DNA of 31,034 nt from HyVt-560 sp964577195. Lineage in GTDB: Bacteria; Pseudomonadota; Gammaproteobacteria; UWMA-0217. The stretch is from NCBI GenBank assembly GCA_964577195.1, contig CAZNYF010000013.1:1-31034 (forward strand), in the 5' to 3' direction. Made by a program: the position numbers and the translations under genes. Under the pieces are notes generated by a model. It made no database searches and was not told the DNA's origin. It saw nothing but the letters and a program-made list of their open reading frames with translations. Position 1 is the first letter of the stretch, and each line of letters starts with the position of its first letter. Positions 9,933-17,594 of the stretch are shown here, one piece after another.

Positions 9933-11888
9933 TCATTTTTTGCGGTATTTTTTATAGTTAAGTGGGCCTCCGGTAAAAGGCGCAAACCCAGTGCCAAATA
10001 TGACGCCGGCATCAACATCTTCGCTACTGGTAACGATATTGTCTTGTAGACAGCGTGTAGACTCTTCCAGCAGTTTGCTGATCAATCTTTCTTGTATATT
10101 AGCCGCATTCCCAGCTGCGCTTTCCCGGGATGCTTTCAACGCCATTCGTTTACCATTTTTGTATTGATAAAAACCCTGCCCAGTTTTTTTACCCAATTGT
10201 TTTTTAGCTACCAGGGTTTTAATGGACTCAGGTATTGTCAGTTGCATGGGTTCCGCTAGTTCTTCTGCGACATTTAAGCAAACGTCTAGTCCAACAGTGT
10301 CCGCTAGCTCTAGCGGCCCCATCGGCATCCCAAAGGCTTTGGCTGCGCGATCAATGTCAGCGATCCCGACCTGTTCATCAAATAGTTTCCCCGCCTCCAG
10401 CAGATATGGCATCAGCACTCGATTAACCAAAAAACCCGGTGAACTTTTAACGGGCAACGGTAGTTTTCCAATGTGGCGGGTAAAGGCTGACGCACTGGAG
10501 AGTACGTTTGCAATAGTGGTGCTTGAGTAAACGACTTCTACGAGCGGCATTTTGGCTACGGGATTAAAAAAGTGTAGCCCCACCAGTCTGCCCGGTTCTT
10601 TCATCACGCTGGCAATTTTTTCTAAAGGAATACTGGAGGTGTTACTGGCAAGGATTGCATTGGGGGATGCGGCTTTTTCGAGCTGGCTAAATAGTGTTTG
10701 CTTGGCCGCTAAATTTTCATAGATAGCTTCAATAACAATATCGGCTTTTTTGCGGCCTTGGCCTTTGGGGTCGGGCAACAGGCGATCCATTGCAGCGGTT
10801 TGGAGATGCGGATAATCACGAAAGCGTTTGGCATAGAGCAGGCTAGCGCGCTTTACTGTGGCTGCTAATGCCGAGTGGTTGGAATCTTCCACCGTCACTT
10901 GCAGGCCGTTTAGCGCGCACCAAGCAGCAATATCACCGCCCATTGTGCCTGCACCAACAACATGGACATGGTGAGGCTCAAAGGCTTTTTTGTCGCCATG
11001 AGATTTTAGATGTTCTTGTAGCTTGAATACCCGCACCAGGTTTTGTGAGGTCTTAGAGGTAATCAGACTGGCAACCGATGCCGCTTCGGCCGCCAACATG
11101 TTACTAGGTTTACCGATATTTTTTTCCCATAAATCGATGAGTTTGTAGGGGGCAGGGTAATGCTCTGGATTGGCCTTTTTCCTGGTTTGTTTGCGTAAAT
11201 AGGCGGCGAAAATTTTTCTTGCAGGGGGTGTTCTCAGTAACTTTTCTTGCAGCTTCAGGGGCTTGGCCGCCGGTTGGTTTTTCTGATACCAAAGCACCGT
11301 GTTTTTAATTTGTCGTCTGGGAATTCGTTCGTTGACCAGCCCCATTCGTTTTGCCTGTTTGGCGCTGATGGTTCGCCCCGTGAGCATGAGTTGCATGGCA
11401 GTGACACTGCCTACTGCATCAATCGACCTGACTGTCCCGCCAAACCCGGGATGAATGCCAAGTTTGATTTCGGGTAATCCAAGACGCGTGGCAGGATCAT
11501 CGACGACGAGTCGATAATGGCATGCCAGTGCCAATTCCAATCCACCGCCAAGACAAAAACCGTCTATGACAGCAATGCTGGGAACAGGCAGTGCAGCGAG
11601 TCGTGAAATCACCGCCTGGCCGCGAGTAATCAGCTCGTTTGCAGCAGCTTCATTGTCGAGTGTCTCAAATTCATTGATGTCGGCACCAGCGATAAAACCG
11701 TTGGGTTTGGCAGAATGAATGACCAGTGCAGCAGGTAGATCCTGCTCCACTTTTGCTAGCAGTAAGTCCAGCTCTTCGAGTACGGCAGCGGAGAGGCTGT
11801 TGGTGGTCGTGTCTTTGACATCGATGGCTAGCCACAGAGCACCCTGTTCATCGGTGCTGGAATGCCAGTGTTGTAGGTTGTTGTTCAT
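9933..11888 (-). CDS. fadJ: Fatty-acid oxidation multifunctional enzyme, FadJ-type (enoyl-CoA hydratase / 3-hydroxyacyl-CoA dehydrogenase)
   Basis: This bifunctional enzyme hydrates trans-2-enoyl-CoA and oxidises the 3-hydroxyacyl-CoA with NAD. The N-terminal crotonase domain shows IAGADINEF (66-74), GGGLE with Glu118 and LPEIKLG with Glu140, the two glutamates used for hydration in FadB. The dehydrogenase half has the Rossmann motif GAGTMGG (312-318), ASNTSS (414-419), HFFNPVAKMPLVE with the catalytic-type His439, and PGFLVNRVLMPY. A shortened C-terminal domain ends in FGTGFAPFTGGPLNY. At 651 residues it is shorter than E. coli FadJ (about 714). ATG overlaps the thiolase stop by 4 bp (ATGA). 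FadJ rather than FadB is chosen from the upstream FadI-like partner and the gene order; a FadB-like role cannot be excluded. Confidence 0.88.
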   Translation of the reverse strand: MNNNLQHWHSSTDEQGALWLAIDVKDTTTNSLSAAVLEELDLLLAKVEQDLPAALVIHSAKPNGFIAGADINEFETLDNEAAANELITRGQAVISRLAALPVPSIAVIDGFCLGGGLELALACHYRLVVDDPATRLGLPEIKLGIHPGFGGTVRSIDAVGSVTAMQLMLTGRTISAKQAKRMGLVNERIPRRQIKNTVLWYQKNQPAAKPLKLQEKLLRTPPARKIFAAYLRKQTRKKANPEHYPAPYKLIDLWEKNIGKPSNMLAAEAASVASLITSKTSQNLVRVFKLQEHLKSHGDKKAFEPHHVHVVGAGTMGGDIAAWCALNGLQVTVEDSNHSALAATVKRASLLYAKRFRDYPHLQTAAMDRLLPDPKGQGRKKADIVIEAIYENLAAKQTLFSQLEKAASPNAILASNTSSIPLEKIASVMKEPGRLVGLHFFNPVAKMPLVEVVYSSTTIANVLSSASAFTRHIGKLPLPVKSSPGFLVNRVLMPYLLEAGKLFDEQVGIADIDRAAKAFGMPMGPLELADTVGLDVCLNVAEELAEPMQLTIPESIKTLVAKKQLGKKTGQGFYQYKNGKRMALKASRESAAGNAANIQERLISKLLEESTRCLQDNIVTSSEDVDAGVIFGTGFAPFTGGPLNYKKYRKK

Positions 11889-13189
11889 ATCGAGGTTACG
11901 CGTTCAAGTAATATAGCGCCGCCCTGGCCACCTCCAATACAAAGGGTAGCAATGCCCCGTTTGCTTTTGGTTCGCTCCAGAGTCTTGAGTAAATGCAATA
12001 CGATTCTGGTGCCACTGGTACCGACCGGATGACCCAGGCTAACGCCTCCCCCATCCACGTTGAGTTTTTCGTGGGGAATTTTTCCAAGTGGTTGTTCAAG
12101 GTCGAAATGGTTTTGGCAATAAGTCTGATCCTGCCAAGCTGCAACGCAAGCCAGCACCTGACCGGCAAATGCTTCGTTGAGCTCCCAGTAATCAACATCG
12201 TCTATTTGTAACTGGTGGCGCTGCATCATCGGTGTGACGGCATGCACTGGACCCAACCCCATCTCGGATGGATCGATACCTGCCCACTGGGTATCCATGA
12301 TTTTGCCAATCACCGGGAGCTGATGTTTTTCTACGGCATCTTCGCTAGCAAGAATTACCCAGGCGGCACCATCGGTAATTTGTGCACTGTTGCCAGCGGT
12401 CACCTGACCAAATTTACGATCAAACACGGGTTTGAGTTTTGCCAATTTTTCTACACTGCTATCGGGACGTACACCATCGTCGAACTCATAAGCGTTGCCC
12501 TGTCGATCAAATAGAGGTTCAATTTCATCAAGGAATCCCTGCTCGTGAGCAGCGTGTAATCGCAAATGCGAACTCACCGCGTACTCATCCATTTGCAGGC
12601 GGGTAATGCCGAAACGATAGGCGATTTTCTCAGCGGTTTCGCCCATCGACATGCCGACAACCTGATCAGAAAGACCTTTGAGCAAGGCAATGACCGGTGC
12701 CATATTTTTGAGCTTTAATTGACTGAGTGCTTTCAGCTTGCTACTAACAGATTTGGCACGATTCCAGTTGGCTAGCCAGACCACCATGTCTTCCTTCCAG
12801 AGCAGGGGCGTATGACTCATTGACTCTGCACCTCCTGCGAGGATCAAGTCAGCGCGACCTTCGGCAATCGCTTGAAAACCGCTGTCGATAGATTGCAGGC
12901 CCGAGGCGCAGTTTCGTTGCACTGTCCAGGCCGGGACTTTATCGCCACAGCCAAGTCTGAGTGCAACCACACGGGCAATGTTGGCTTCGTCGGGCCCCGA
13001 ATAAACGCAGCCCAAAATCACCTCGTCAAAGTCTTCTGCCGAAAATGGCTGGCGAAGCATTAATGGTTTTGCCGCCGCCAAGGCGAGTTCTGCTGCCTTA
13101 AAGGGGCCAGGTTTACCACGTGCCTTGAGGAACGGGGTGCGACTGCCGTCAACGATGTATACGGAACGTCTTGAGGAATGTGTCTTCAT
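11885..13189 (-). CDS. fadI: Acetyl-CoA C-acyltransferase (3-ketoacyl-CoA thiolase), FadI-type
   Basis: The thiolase cleaves 3-ketoacyl-CoA with CoA in the last step of beta-oxidation. The 434-residue length matches FadI (436). The nucleophile is Cys94 in NCASGLQSI; the C-terminal catalytic elements are His387 in GHPVGTSGTRI and Cys417 in LCIGGGQGGA. The NEAFAGQVLA segment typical of thiolases is also present. It overlaps the genes on both sides by 4 bp (ATGA), so hydrolase, fadI and fadJ form one tightly coupled operon, and the product probably forms a complex with the downstream FadJ. All catalytic residues appear intact. Confidence 0.92.
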   Translation of the reverse strand: MKTHSSRRSVYIVDGSRTPFLKARGKPGPFKAAELALAAAKPLMLRQPFSAEDFDEVILGCVYSGPDEANIARVVALRLGCGDKVPAWTVQRNCASGLQSIDSGFQAIAEGRADLILAGGAESMSHTPLLWKEDMVVWLANWNRAKSVSSKLKALSQLKLKNMAPVIALLKGLSDQVVGMSMGETAEKIAYRFGITRLQMDEYAVSSHLRLHAAHEQGFLDEIEPLFDRQGNAYEFDDGVRPDSSVEKLAKLKPVFDRKFGQVTAGNSAQITDGAAWVILASEDAVEKHQLPVIGKIMDTQWAGIDPSEMGLGPVHAVTPMMQRHQLQIDDVDYWELNEAFAGQVLACVAAWQDQTYCQNHFDLEQPLGKIPHEKLNVDGGGVSLGHPVGTSGTRIVLHLLKTLERTKSKRGIATLCIGGGQGGAILLERVTSI

Positions 13190-14112
13190 TTTGCGATGGG
13201 TAATCTCACCAGCGCGCGGAGTGATTTAATCAAGTTTAATCCACGTACTAAGAATGGCTCCAAAATCACCCTGTAACCGGGTTTAGCCTCAGCAGCAGGA
13301 GAGGTTTCCTGAGGTTCAAAATCTTGCTCGTTAACCCAGGGCAAATTGCGATACACGCCGGGATCGACAATTGGAATCCAGGGGAATTTTAGAATATCAA
13401 AATAAGGGGAAGCATCAAAATCTCGGGGGGTGCAAAGCCTTGCGTTTAAATTATTCATGCGTAAGTTTCCATGCTCATCTTTACTGATTATAGGACGTAT
13501 AGGAAAATCTACCGAGTAAAATGCATCTGCGATGAGTGTAGAACAAATTGTACGCTTTTGGGATTTACGTGAACGGGTTTCAAATAAGGAGGATCGCCAG
13601 CGCCGCGGTACGAAGCGAATCGGATACATAAAGCGAGCCAGGTCAACTAACTGGCGAACATCATATTCGTGATCGAGATGATTGAGGGCGCTTGCCATCA
13701 CGGCGTCAGAGTCTCTTTTTGTCAGAGCCTGAGGACGACAAATTCTAACGTTGTAGTCCTGATATTTGTCGATTTTTGTCAGAATAGAGCCAGTTCCAAT
13801 TTCAGCTTCCAGCAACAAATAGTCGTTTTCACTTCCTTGCCAGGCATCTTTTAGCAACGCGTAATGGGGTGCTCCGGCATGGTCTGAAATTCGTCCAACA
13901 AAGATTGCGCAGTGCGTCCAAGAGCTTTGAGATACATTTTTTATCAATTTACCGATTCGGCTTCTTCCTTCTACTAGAATGACATCTCCAGCAGACAATG
14001 CGGGCGCAGCGCGACTGAGGTCAGAAGGTGCCTGCACGGGTGGTTCAATCTCTTTATTCATCCAGGCGGCAAAGCCGATATAGAGTAGGTTGCCCAATCT
14101 TTTTAGTATCAT
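13186..14112 (-). CDS. Permuted NlpC/P60 (YiiX/YebB-like, C92-type) papain-fold hydrolase
   Basis: The 308-residue protein has the permuted NlpC/P60 layout, with His before Cys. It opens with AGDVILVEGRSRIGKLI, then THCAIFVG with His67, an acidic LLLEAE (Glu102/Glu104), and ICSTLIADAF with the candidate nucleophile Cys190. This arrangement fits the YiiX/poxvirus G6R group (PF05708) and, more distantly, LRAT-type acyltransferases. The protein has no clear signal peptide; a weak hydrophobic N-terminus (NLLYIGFAAWM) could associate with the membrane. It is the first gene of an operon with fadI and fadJ, 4-bp overlap, which suggests action on lipids or acyl groups rather than peptidoglycan. That role is inference; only the fold and the catalytic residues are visible. 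No strong ribosome-binding site precedes the ATG. Confidence 0.75.
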   Translation of the reverse strand: MILKRLGNLLYIGFAAWMNKEIEPPVQAPSDLSRAAPALSAGDVILVEGRSRIGKLIKNVSQSSWTHCAIFVGRISDHAGAPHYALLKDAWQGSENDYLLLEAEIGTGSILTKIDKYQDYNVRICRPQALTKRDSDAVMASALNHLDHEYDVRQLVDLARFMYPIRFVPRRWRSSLFETRSRKSQKRTICSTLIADAFYSVDFPIRPIISKDEHGNLRMNNLNARLCTPRDFDASPYFDILKFPWIPIVDPGVYRNLPWVNEQDFEPQETSPAAEAKPGYRVILEPFLVRGLNLIKSLRALVRLPIAK

Positions 14113-14481
14113 CTTATTTCTGCGTTATTTTTATTATTTCCCAAATTCCAGCACACCTATGCTGCTGAACATGCTTTTCGACATTTCTTTTTATACTTAC
14201 GCTACGACCTTGGTTTGAGATTCTGGTTCGCTAGGGGGTATTTGTGTCAAGAATTGTGTGACCACCATCAATCCTGTTTGTGTATGTGTCTGTCGCTGAA
14301 CTTTTCAGGTTTGATTTGTTCCATTTTATATAACGCGTAAAGCTTGAGTGTAAGTTTTGGAGAATAAACCGGTACTACAACGACAATTAGACATAAATTC
14401 ACAATTGTTGAAAGTGTAGCCACCGTTTAGTGTATATAATCCACCGCTTATCGGGTAAGACAAACCAATCTGGGAGTGCCT
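14113..14481. other. Divergent intergenic region between the fad operon and the response regulator
   Basis: This AT-rich stretch of about 370 bp separates minus-strand from plus-strand genes, so it must hold promoters for both. I see one candidate promoter for the response regulator and a 6-bp inverted repeat, ACAATT (14383-14388) with AATTGT (14403-14408), just upstream of it, which could be a regulator site. I find no convincing promoter for the fad-side operon, no RNA gene and no open frame worth calling. Confidence 0.5.
14408..14440 (+). promoter_or_regulatory. Candidate sigma-70 promoter for the response regulator
   Basis: A perfect -10 box TATAAT sits at 14435-14440, about 40 bases before the start codon. 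A TTGAAA at 14408-14413 resembles a -35 box, but the spacer is 21 bp, longer than the preferred 17, so the -35 assignment is doubtful and activation by a bound regulator is possible. Confidence 0.35.
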
Positions 14482-15177
14482 GTGCGCATTGCGATTCTGG
14501 AAGACGATCAAGATCAGGCAAAGCTATTTCAATCCTGGCTTGAAGAAGAAAACCATAATGTTAAAGCCTTCCATTCGGGTAAAGACATCCTCCACGCGCT
14601 CAGGTCAGACAGCTACGATCTGCTGCTGCTTGACTGGTTAATGCCGGACATGAACGGGTTAAGTGTATTGCACTGGACGCGTTCCCATTATGACTGGCGT
14701 GTTCCTGTTATTTTCGTCACACGCCTGGATAGTGAGGATGATATTGTCAAAGCACTCGATGCAGGTGCAGATGACTATATTGAAAAGCCGGTGACTAAAC
14801 GCGTATTGATTGCCAGAATTAATGCCTTGTCACGACGTCTGGATCAATCGCTTATGCGCAATACCGATATCCTTGAATATGCCCCCTATAAAATTGATTT
14901 AGTCAGCCGACAAATATGGTTGCGTGGAGAAGCGCTGGAACTCACCCAAAAAGAATATGAGTTAACAGTGTTTCTGTTCCGTAATTCCAGTAGAGCATTG
15001 TCACGTGGTCATATTCTCGACAGTGTTTGGGGAACGGCACCGGATTTAAATACTCGTACAGTTGATACGCATGTCAGCCGATTAAGAAAAAAGCTTGGCT
15101 TAAAAAGAGAGAATAGCTGGCTATTAACCTCTATTTATCAACACGGATACCGGCTGGATCCCCAGGCCGCGAGTTAA
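14482..15177 (+). CDS. OmpR/PhoB-family response regulator
   Basis: The protein has a receiver domain (about 1-115) and a winged-helix DNA-binding domain (about 130-229). The acidic pocket is ILEDD, the phosphoacceptor is Asp51 in LLLDWLMPDMNG, Thr80 lies in FVTRLD and Lys102 in YIEKPV, so it looks phosphorylatable. The effector shows ELTQKEYEL, VDTHVSRLRKKL and the terminal wing IYQHGYRLD. I chose the GTG at 14482, because GGGAG (14472-14476) lies five bases upstream; the GTG at 14476 would overlap that site. The hybrid kinase at 18097-19923 carries an HPt domain and is the obvious candidate donor, although the two genes are separated by the rest of the module. No target sites are known. Confidence 0.92.
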   Translation: MRIAILEDDQDQAKLFQSWLEEENHNVKAFHSGKDILHALRSDSYDLLLLDWLMPDMNGLSVLHWTRSHYDWRVPVIFVTRLDSEDDIVKALDAGADDYIEKPVTKRVLIARINALSRRLDQSLMRNTDILEYAPYKIDLVSRQIWLRGEALELTQKEYELTVFLFRNSSRALSRGHILDSVWGTAPDLNTRTVDTHVSRLRKKLGLKRENSWLLTSIYQHGYRLDPQAAS

Positions 15178-15200
15178 TTTTCGGTTCTCTACTAACCGAA

Positions 15201-15230
15201 ACGACAAGCGTCTCCCTAAGGCGCTATAAT
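15201..15230 (+). promoter_or_regulatory. Candidate promoter for the coiled-coil/GTPase/kinase genes
   Basis: TATAAT at 15225-15230 is a perfect -10 box. ACGACA at 15201-15206 matches four of six -35 bases with an 18-bp spacer. A transcript from here would have a leader of about 280 bases containing the long palindrome. The assignment rests on the -10 box alone. Confidence 0.28.
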
Positions 15231-15336
15231 ATGTCTAAGAAGCTTCACGCTAAGCTCATAGTCACACTTTTGCGTTAGCTTGGTCGTCCTGTTAATTAAT
15301 TGGAAGTCACTGAAATAATAATAAACACTACACTGA

Positions 15337-15498
15337 AGGGCACCTCTAAAAATAGAAGCACAATTTATGAAACGCATTAAACAGCACCTTTTCACCCCAA
15401 AAACTCGTCGAATAGCACACTATTCTCCTCATTTTTGGGTCAAAAATGCACTATTTACTGCATTCCCTAAATCACACTTCTATTATTAGAGATGCCCT
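15337..15498. repeat. 162-bp full-length imperfect palindrome (MITE-like element)
   Basis: Two 79-base arms (15337-15415 and 15420-15498) surround a 4-base loop (CACA) and align without any gap. The outer ends are AGGGCACCTCTAAAAATAGA on the left and, read from the other strand, AGGGCATCTCTAATAATAGA on the right. Inner perfect blocks are CCCAAAAA/TTTTTGGG and GAATAG/CTATTC. By my count 57 of 79 positions are perfectly complementary; 13 more are transitions that would all be G-U pairs in a minus-strand RNA; 9 are true mismatches. Length, terminal repeats and absence of coding capacity fit a miniature mobile element or an ERIC-like dispersed repeat. I see no clear target-site duplication and no second copy in the window, so mobility is inferred. 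Confidence 0.8.
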
Positions 15499-15519
15499 AA
15501 ACTATAAAGAGATCTGATC

Positions 15520-15984
15520 ATGAGTCATAAACCTTCTATCACTCAAGAGAGCAGAACGCTTCAAGCGGTGCCTGATACCGCGCCATCTGCTGACAGCATC
15601 GAACAAATTCGAGATATTATTTTTGGCACTCAAATGCGCGAATACACCGAGCGTTTCGCGAGTCTTGAGAGACGTCTCGTCGATGAAAGCGCAGCGCTAC
15701 AAAAGTCACTAACAAGCCGAATCGAAGCAGCGCTACAGAGCCTGGATGAAGAAAAATCTGAGAGGAAGGCGGGGCTAGATGATTTGATGGATCAATTGAC
15801 GATTCAGGGTAAAGAATTACGCACCGCTAACGAATCGGTTCAACAATCACTTGGCGATGAAATTGACACCGTCAAACAATATGTAGGGCAGAAATTAGAA
15901 GGTGTAGAAAAACTGAATGCTGGTCAGATGAGTCAATTGGGAACATTGTTTCGACAATTGGCTGATCAATTAGAAAAAACCTAG
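15520..15984 (+). CDS. Small coiled-coil protein, unknown function, of the GTPase module
   Basis: The 154-residue product is hydrophilic, has no signal peptide or membrane segment and is predicted here by eye to be mostly alpha-helical coiled coil (ERFASLERRL, then long Glu/Lys/Gln-rich heptads to the end). Residues 26-38, SIEQIRDIIFGTQ, closely match residues 7-19 of the next protein (DIEKLRDLLIGDQ), which suggests a common docking or oligomerisation element. It lies 13 bp before the membrane-protein gene and in the same direction as the GTPase and hybrid kinase, so it is probably a cytoplasmic scaffold or regulator for that module. No enzymatic motif is visible. Confidence 0.75.
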   Translation: MSHKPSITQESRTLQAVPDTAPSADSIEQIRDIIFGTQMREYTERFASLERRLVDESAALQKSLTSRIEAALQSLDEEKSERKAGLDDLMDQLTIQGKELRTANESVQQSLGDEIDTVKQYVGQKLEGVEKLNAGQMSQLGTLFRQLADQLEKT

Positions 15985-15997
15985 TACTCAACCACGT

Positions 15998-16740
15998 ATG
16001 CAAAACGAGCGGGACGATATCGAAAAATTGCGTGATTTGTTGATTGGAGATCAACAAAAAACTGTGCTCGAACTCAAAAAGCGTTTGTCCAATCGCTACC
16101 AGCGCACACAAGATATTTCCGGAGTTTTAGCAGATTCTATTCGCCTTTCTCATACTAACAACAGTAATGATTTAACAGATGCGCTCTCCGATCCTGTCCG
16201 GCAATCAGTGCAGCTGACGATAGAAAAAGATCCTCAAAAATTTGCCGATGCTCTATACCCATCCATTCTTCCCGCTATTCGTCGTGCAGTTCAGGAAATG
16301 TCTCGACAATTTGTCGAGCAGGTCGATAAAGCACTAACGCAGACATTTTCATTGCGACATGTTCGATGTCGAATTAAATCCTGGCGAACGGGTGTGCCTG
16401 TTTCGGCGATCATGTTGCGTGAGTCTATCGACTACGACGTTGAGCAATTACTCCTGATTCAACATGGAAGTGGTTTATTACAAGCTCATGCTTATCGTCC
16501 GGGAGTGGAAAAAACGGATTCAGCAGCAGTTTCTGGCATGTTATGGGCTATCGAGTCTTTTGTACGAGATTCATTTACCAAAGAAGACGAAGGGTTAAAT
16601 CGTGTCACCATGGGTAAACATACACTTTATCTGATACATGGGCCGGCAGCGACGCTGGCTTCCGTGGTACAGGGTGTTGCGCCCCCTGCTTATATTAAAC
16701 AGGCGAAAGAAACCCTGGAAGGATTACACCAAAATCATTT
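15998..16740 (+). CDS. Membrane-protein gene, 5' part: roadblock/longin-like soluble domain (cut by scaffold gap)
   Basis: About 247 codons run from ATG at 15998 into the gap. The protein starts with a short helical motif (DIEKLRDLLIGDQ, 7-19) shared with the preceding protein, then a helical linker, then an alpha/beta domain (about residues 120-245): QLLLIQHGSGLLQAHAYRPG, AVSGMLWAIESFVRDSF, then a strand pair GKHTLYLIHGPAATLASVVQG. Its order of strand pair, helix and strand pair recalls roadblock/longin domains that regulate small GTPases, and a GTPase gene lies close downstream. From memory, similar domains occur in large OmpA-family proteins encoded beside Rab-like GTPases in proteobacteria. 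The sequence after the Ns in this frame is meaningless; the true continuation is most likely the part ending at 17579. Domain identity is inferred, not proven. Confidence 0.7.
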
Positions 16741-16840
16741 NNNNNNNNNNNNNNNNNNNNNNNNNNNNNNNNNNNNNNNNNNNNNNNNNNNNNNNNNNNN
16801 NNNNNNNNNNNNNNNNNNNNNNNNNNNNNNNNNNNNNNNN
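16741..16840. other. Assembly gap of 100 Ns
   Basis: Exactly 100 Ns usually marks a scaffold join of unknown length. The coding frames on the two sides differ by one base at this nominal length; they would join in frame if the true gap length is a multiple of three. Confidence 0.97.
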
Positions 16841-17579
16841 TTCCCAGCAAAAAACAGTGGTTAGCAAGCTGGAAGAGTTGCTGAATCATGCTCGGCCAAG
16901 CTTGTCTGCTAAATCAACCAAAAACTCACTACGCCGGTTTTTGACTGCTGTTGCTGTTGTAATGATTGCGGTATTTGCATTTGTAATATTTTATGCTCTG
17001 GAATCGAAAAAAATGCAGCAATCGCTGGCGCAATTGAATGCACAGCCGGGTATTTCTATTCTTACTACCGAACGACGTTGGGGCAAATGGGATATTACTG
17101 CACTGGCTGATCCGACCGCCGGGGATGTGAGCGCGCTGCTGGATCAACAGCAGATTAATCCTGAAAAAATACGCCTTTCACTGATACCATTTTTATCACT
17201 AGAGCCAGAAATGGCTTTAAAACGCATAGTTAGCCGTTGGAAAATACCCGCTGAAGTGTCTGCGAAAGTCGAACACGGCATTTTAATCCTGCGCGGTACA
17301 GCGCCGGTAGCTTGGTATATCGGACTGAGAAAGAAAACTCTGCTGCCGTATGGCATTGACGCTGTCGATACTAGCCAAATAACACTAGATACGGTGGAAG
17401 TCGCTCAATACCTGGAAGAAAAAATTGGTTTTCCTGGGTCAATTAAAATCGAAACACATCCAACCAATTTGAAGATCACAGGCAACACAACCAAAAGCTG
17501 GATTAATCAATTAGAATCTGAAATTCAGTTAATAGATAATAAAATTAATTTCAGCTTGGAAACATTAAAAAGCCAGTAA
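16841..17579 (+). CDS. Membrane-protein gene, 3' part: single membrane helix plus BON-like domain
   Basis: The readable frame begins at 16842 (SQQKTVVSKLEELL) right after the gap and ends at the TAA at 17577-17579. A basic stretch (KNSLRR) precedes one membrane helix (FLTAVAVVMIAVFAFVIFYAL), after which the chain is probably periplasmic. The exported part has RWGKWDITALADPTA, FLSLEPEMALKRIVSRW and a strand-helix segment around VSAKVEHGILILRGTAP that recalls BON-type domains. The end (about 65 residues) has no OmpA-like peptidoglycan-binding signature, although relatives that I remember carry one. Best reading: it is the second half of the gene starting at 15998, giving a cytoplasmic GTPase-facing domain and a periplasmic sensor domain in one protein. 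It ends 15 bp before the GTPase start. The true N-terminus is hidden in the gap. Confidence 0.7.
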
Positions 17580-17594
17580 AGGGCGTGGGTAGGT

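Larger units (their letters stand above)
15178..15519. other. Intergenic region with stop-proximal hairpin, candidate promoter and long palindrome
   Basis: Directly after the regulator stop is an 8-bp perfect stem, TTTCGGTT/AACCGAAA (15179-15186 and 15194-15201, 7-base loop), with no T-run, so it is not a standard terminator. A candidate -10 box follows at 15225-15230. The second half is filled by the 162-bp palindromic element listed separately. No protein-coding frame is convincing here. Confidence 0.6.

Noticed and set aside
15179..15201. 8-bp stem directly after the response-regulator stop as a terminator
   Set aside because: No T-run follows on either strand, so only a hairpin is claimed.
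16638..16840. Apparent coding start at 16638 running across the Ns into the downstream frame
   Set aside because: Before the gap this frame is out of phase with the clearly conserved domain; it is created by the arbitrary 100-N length.
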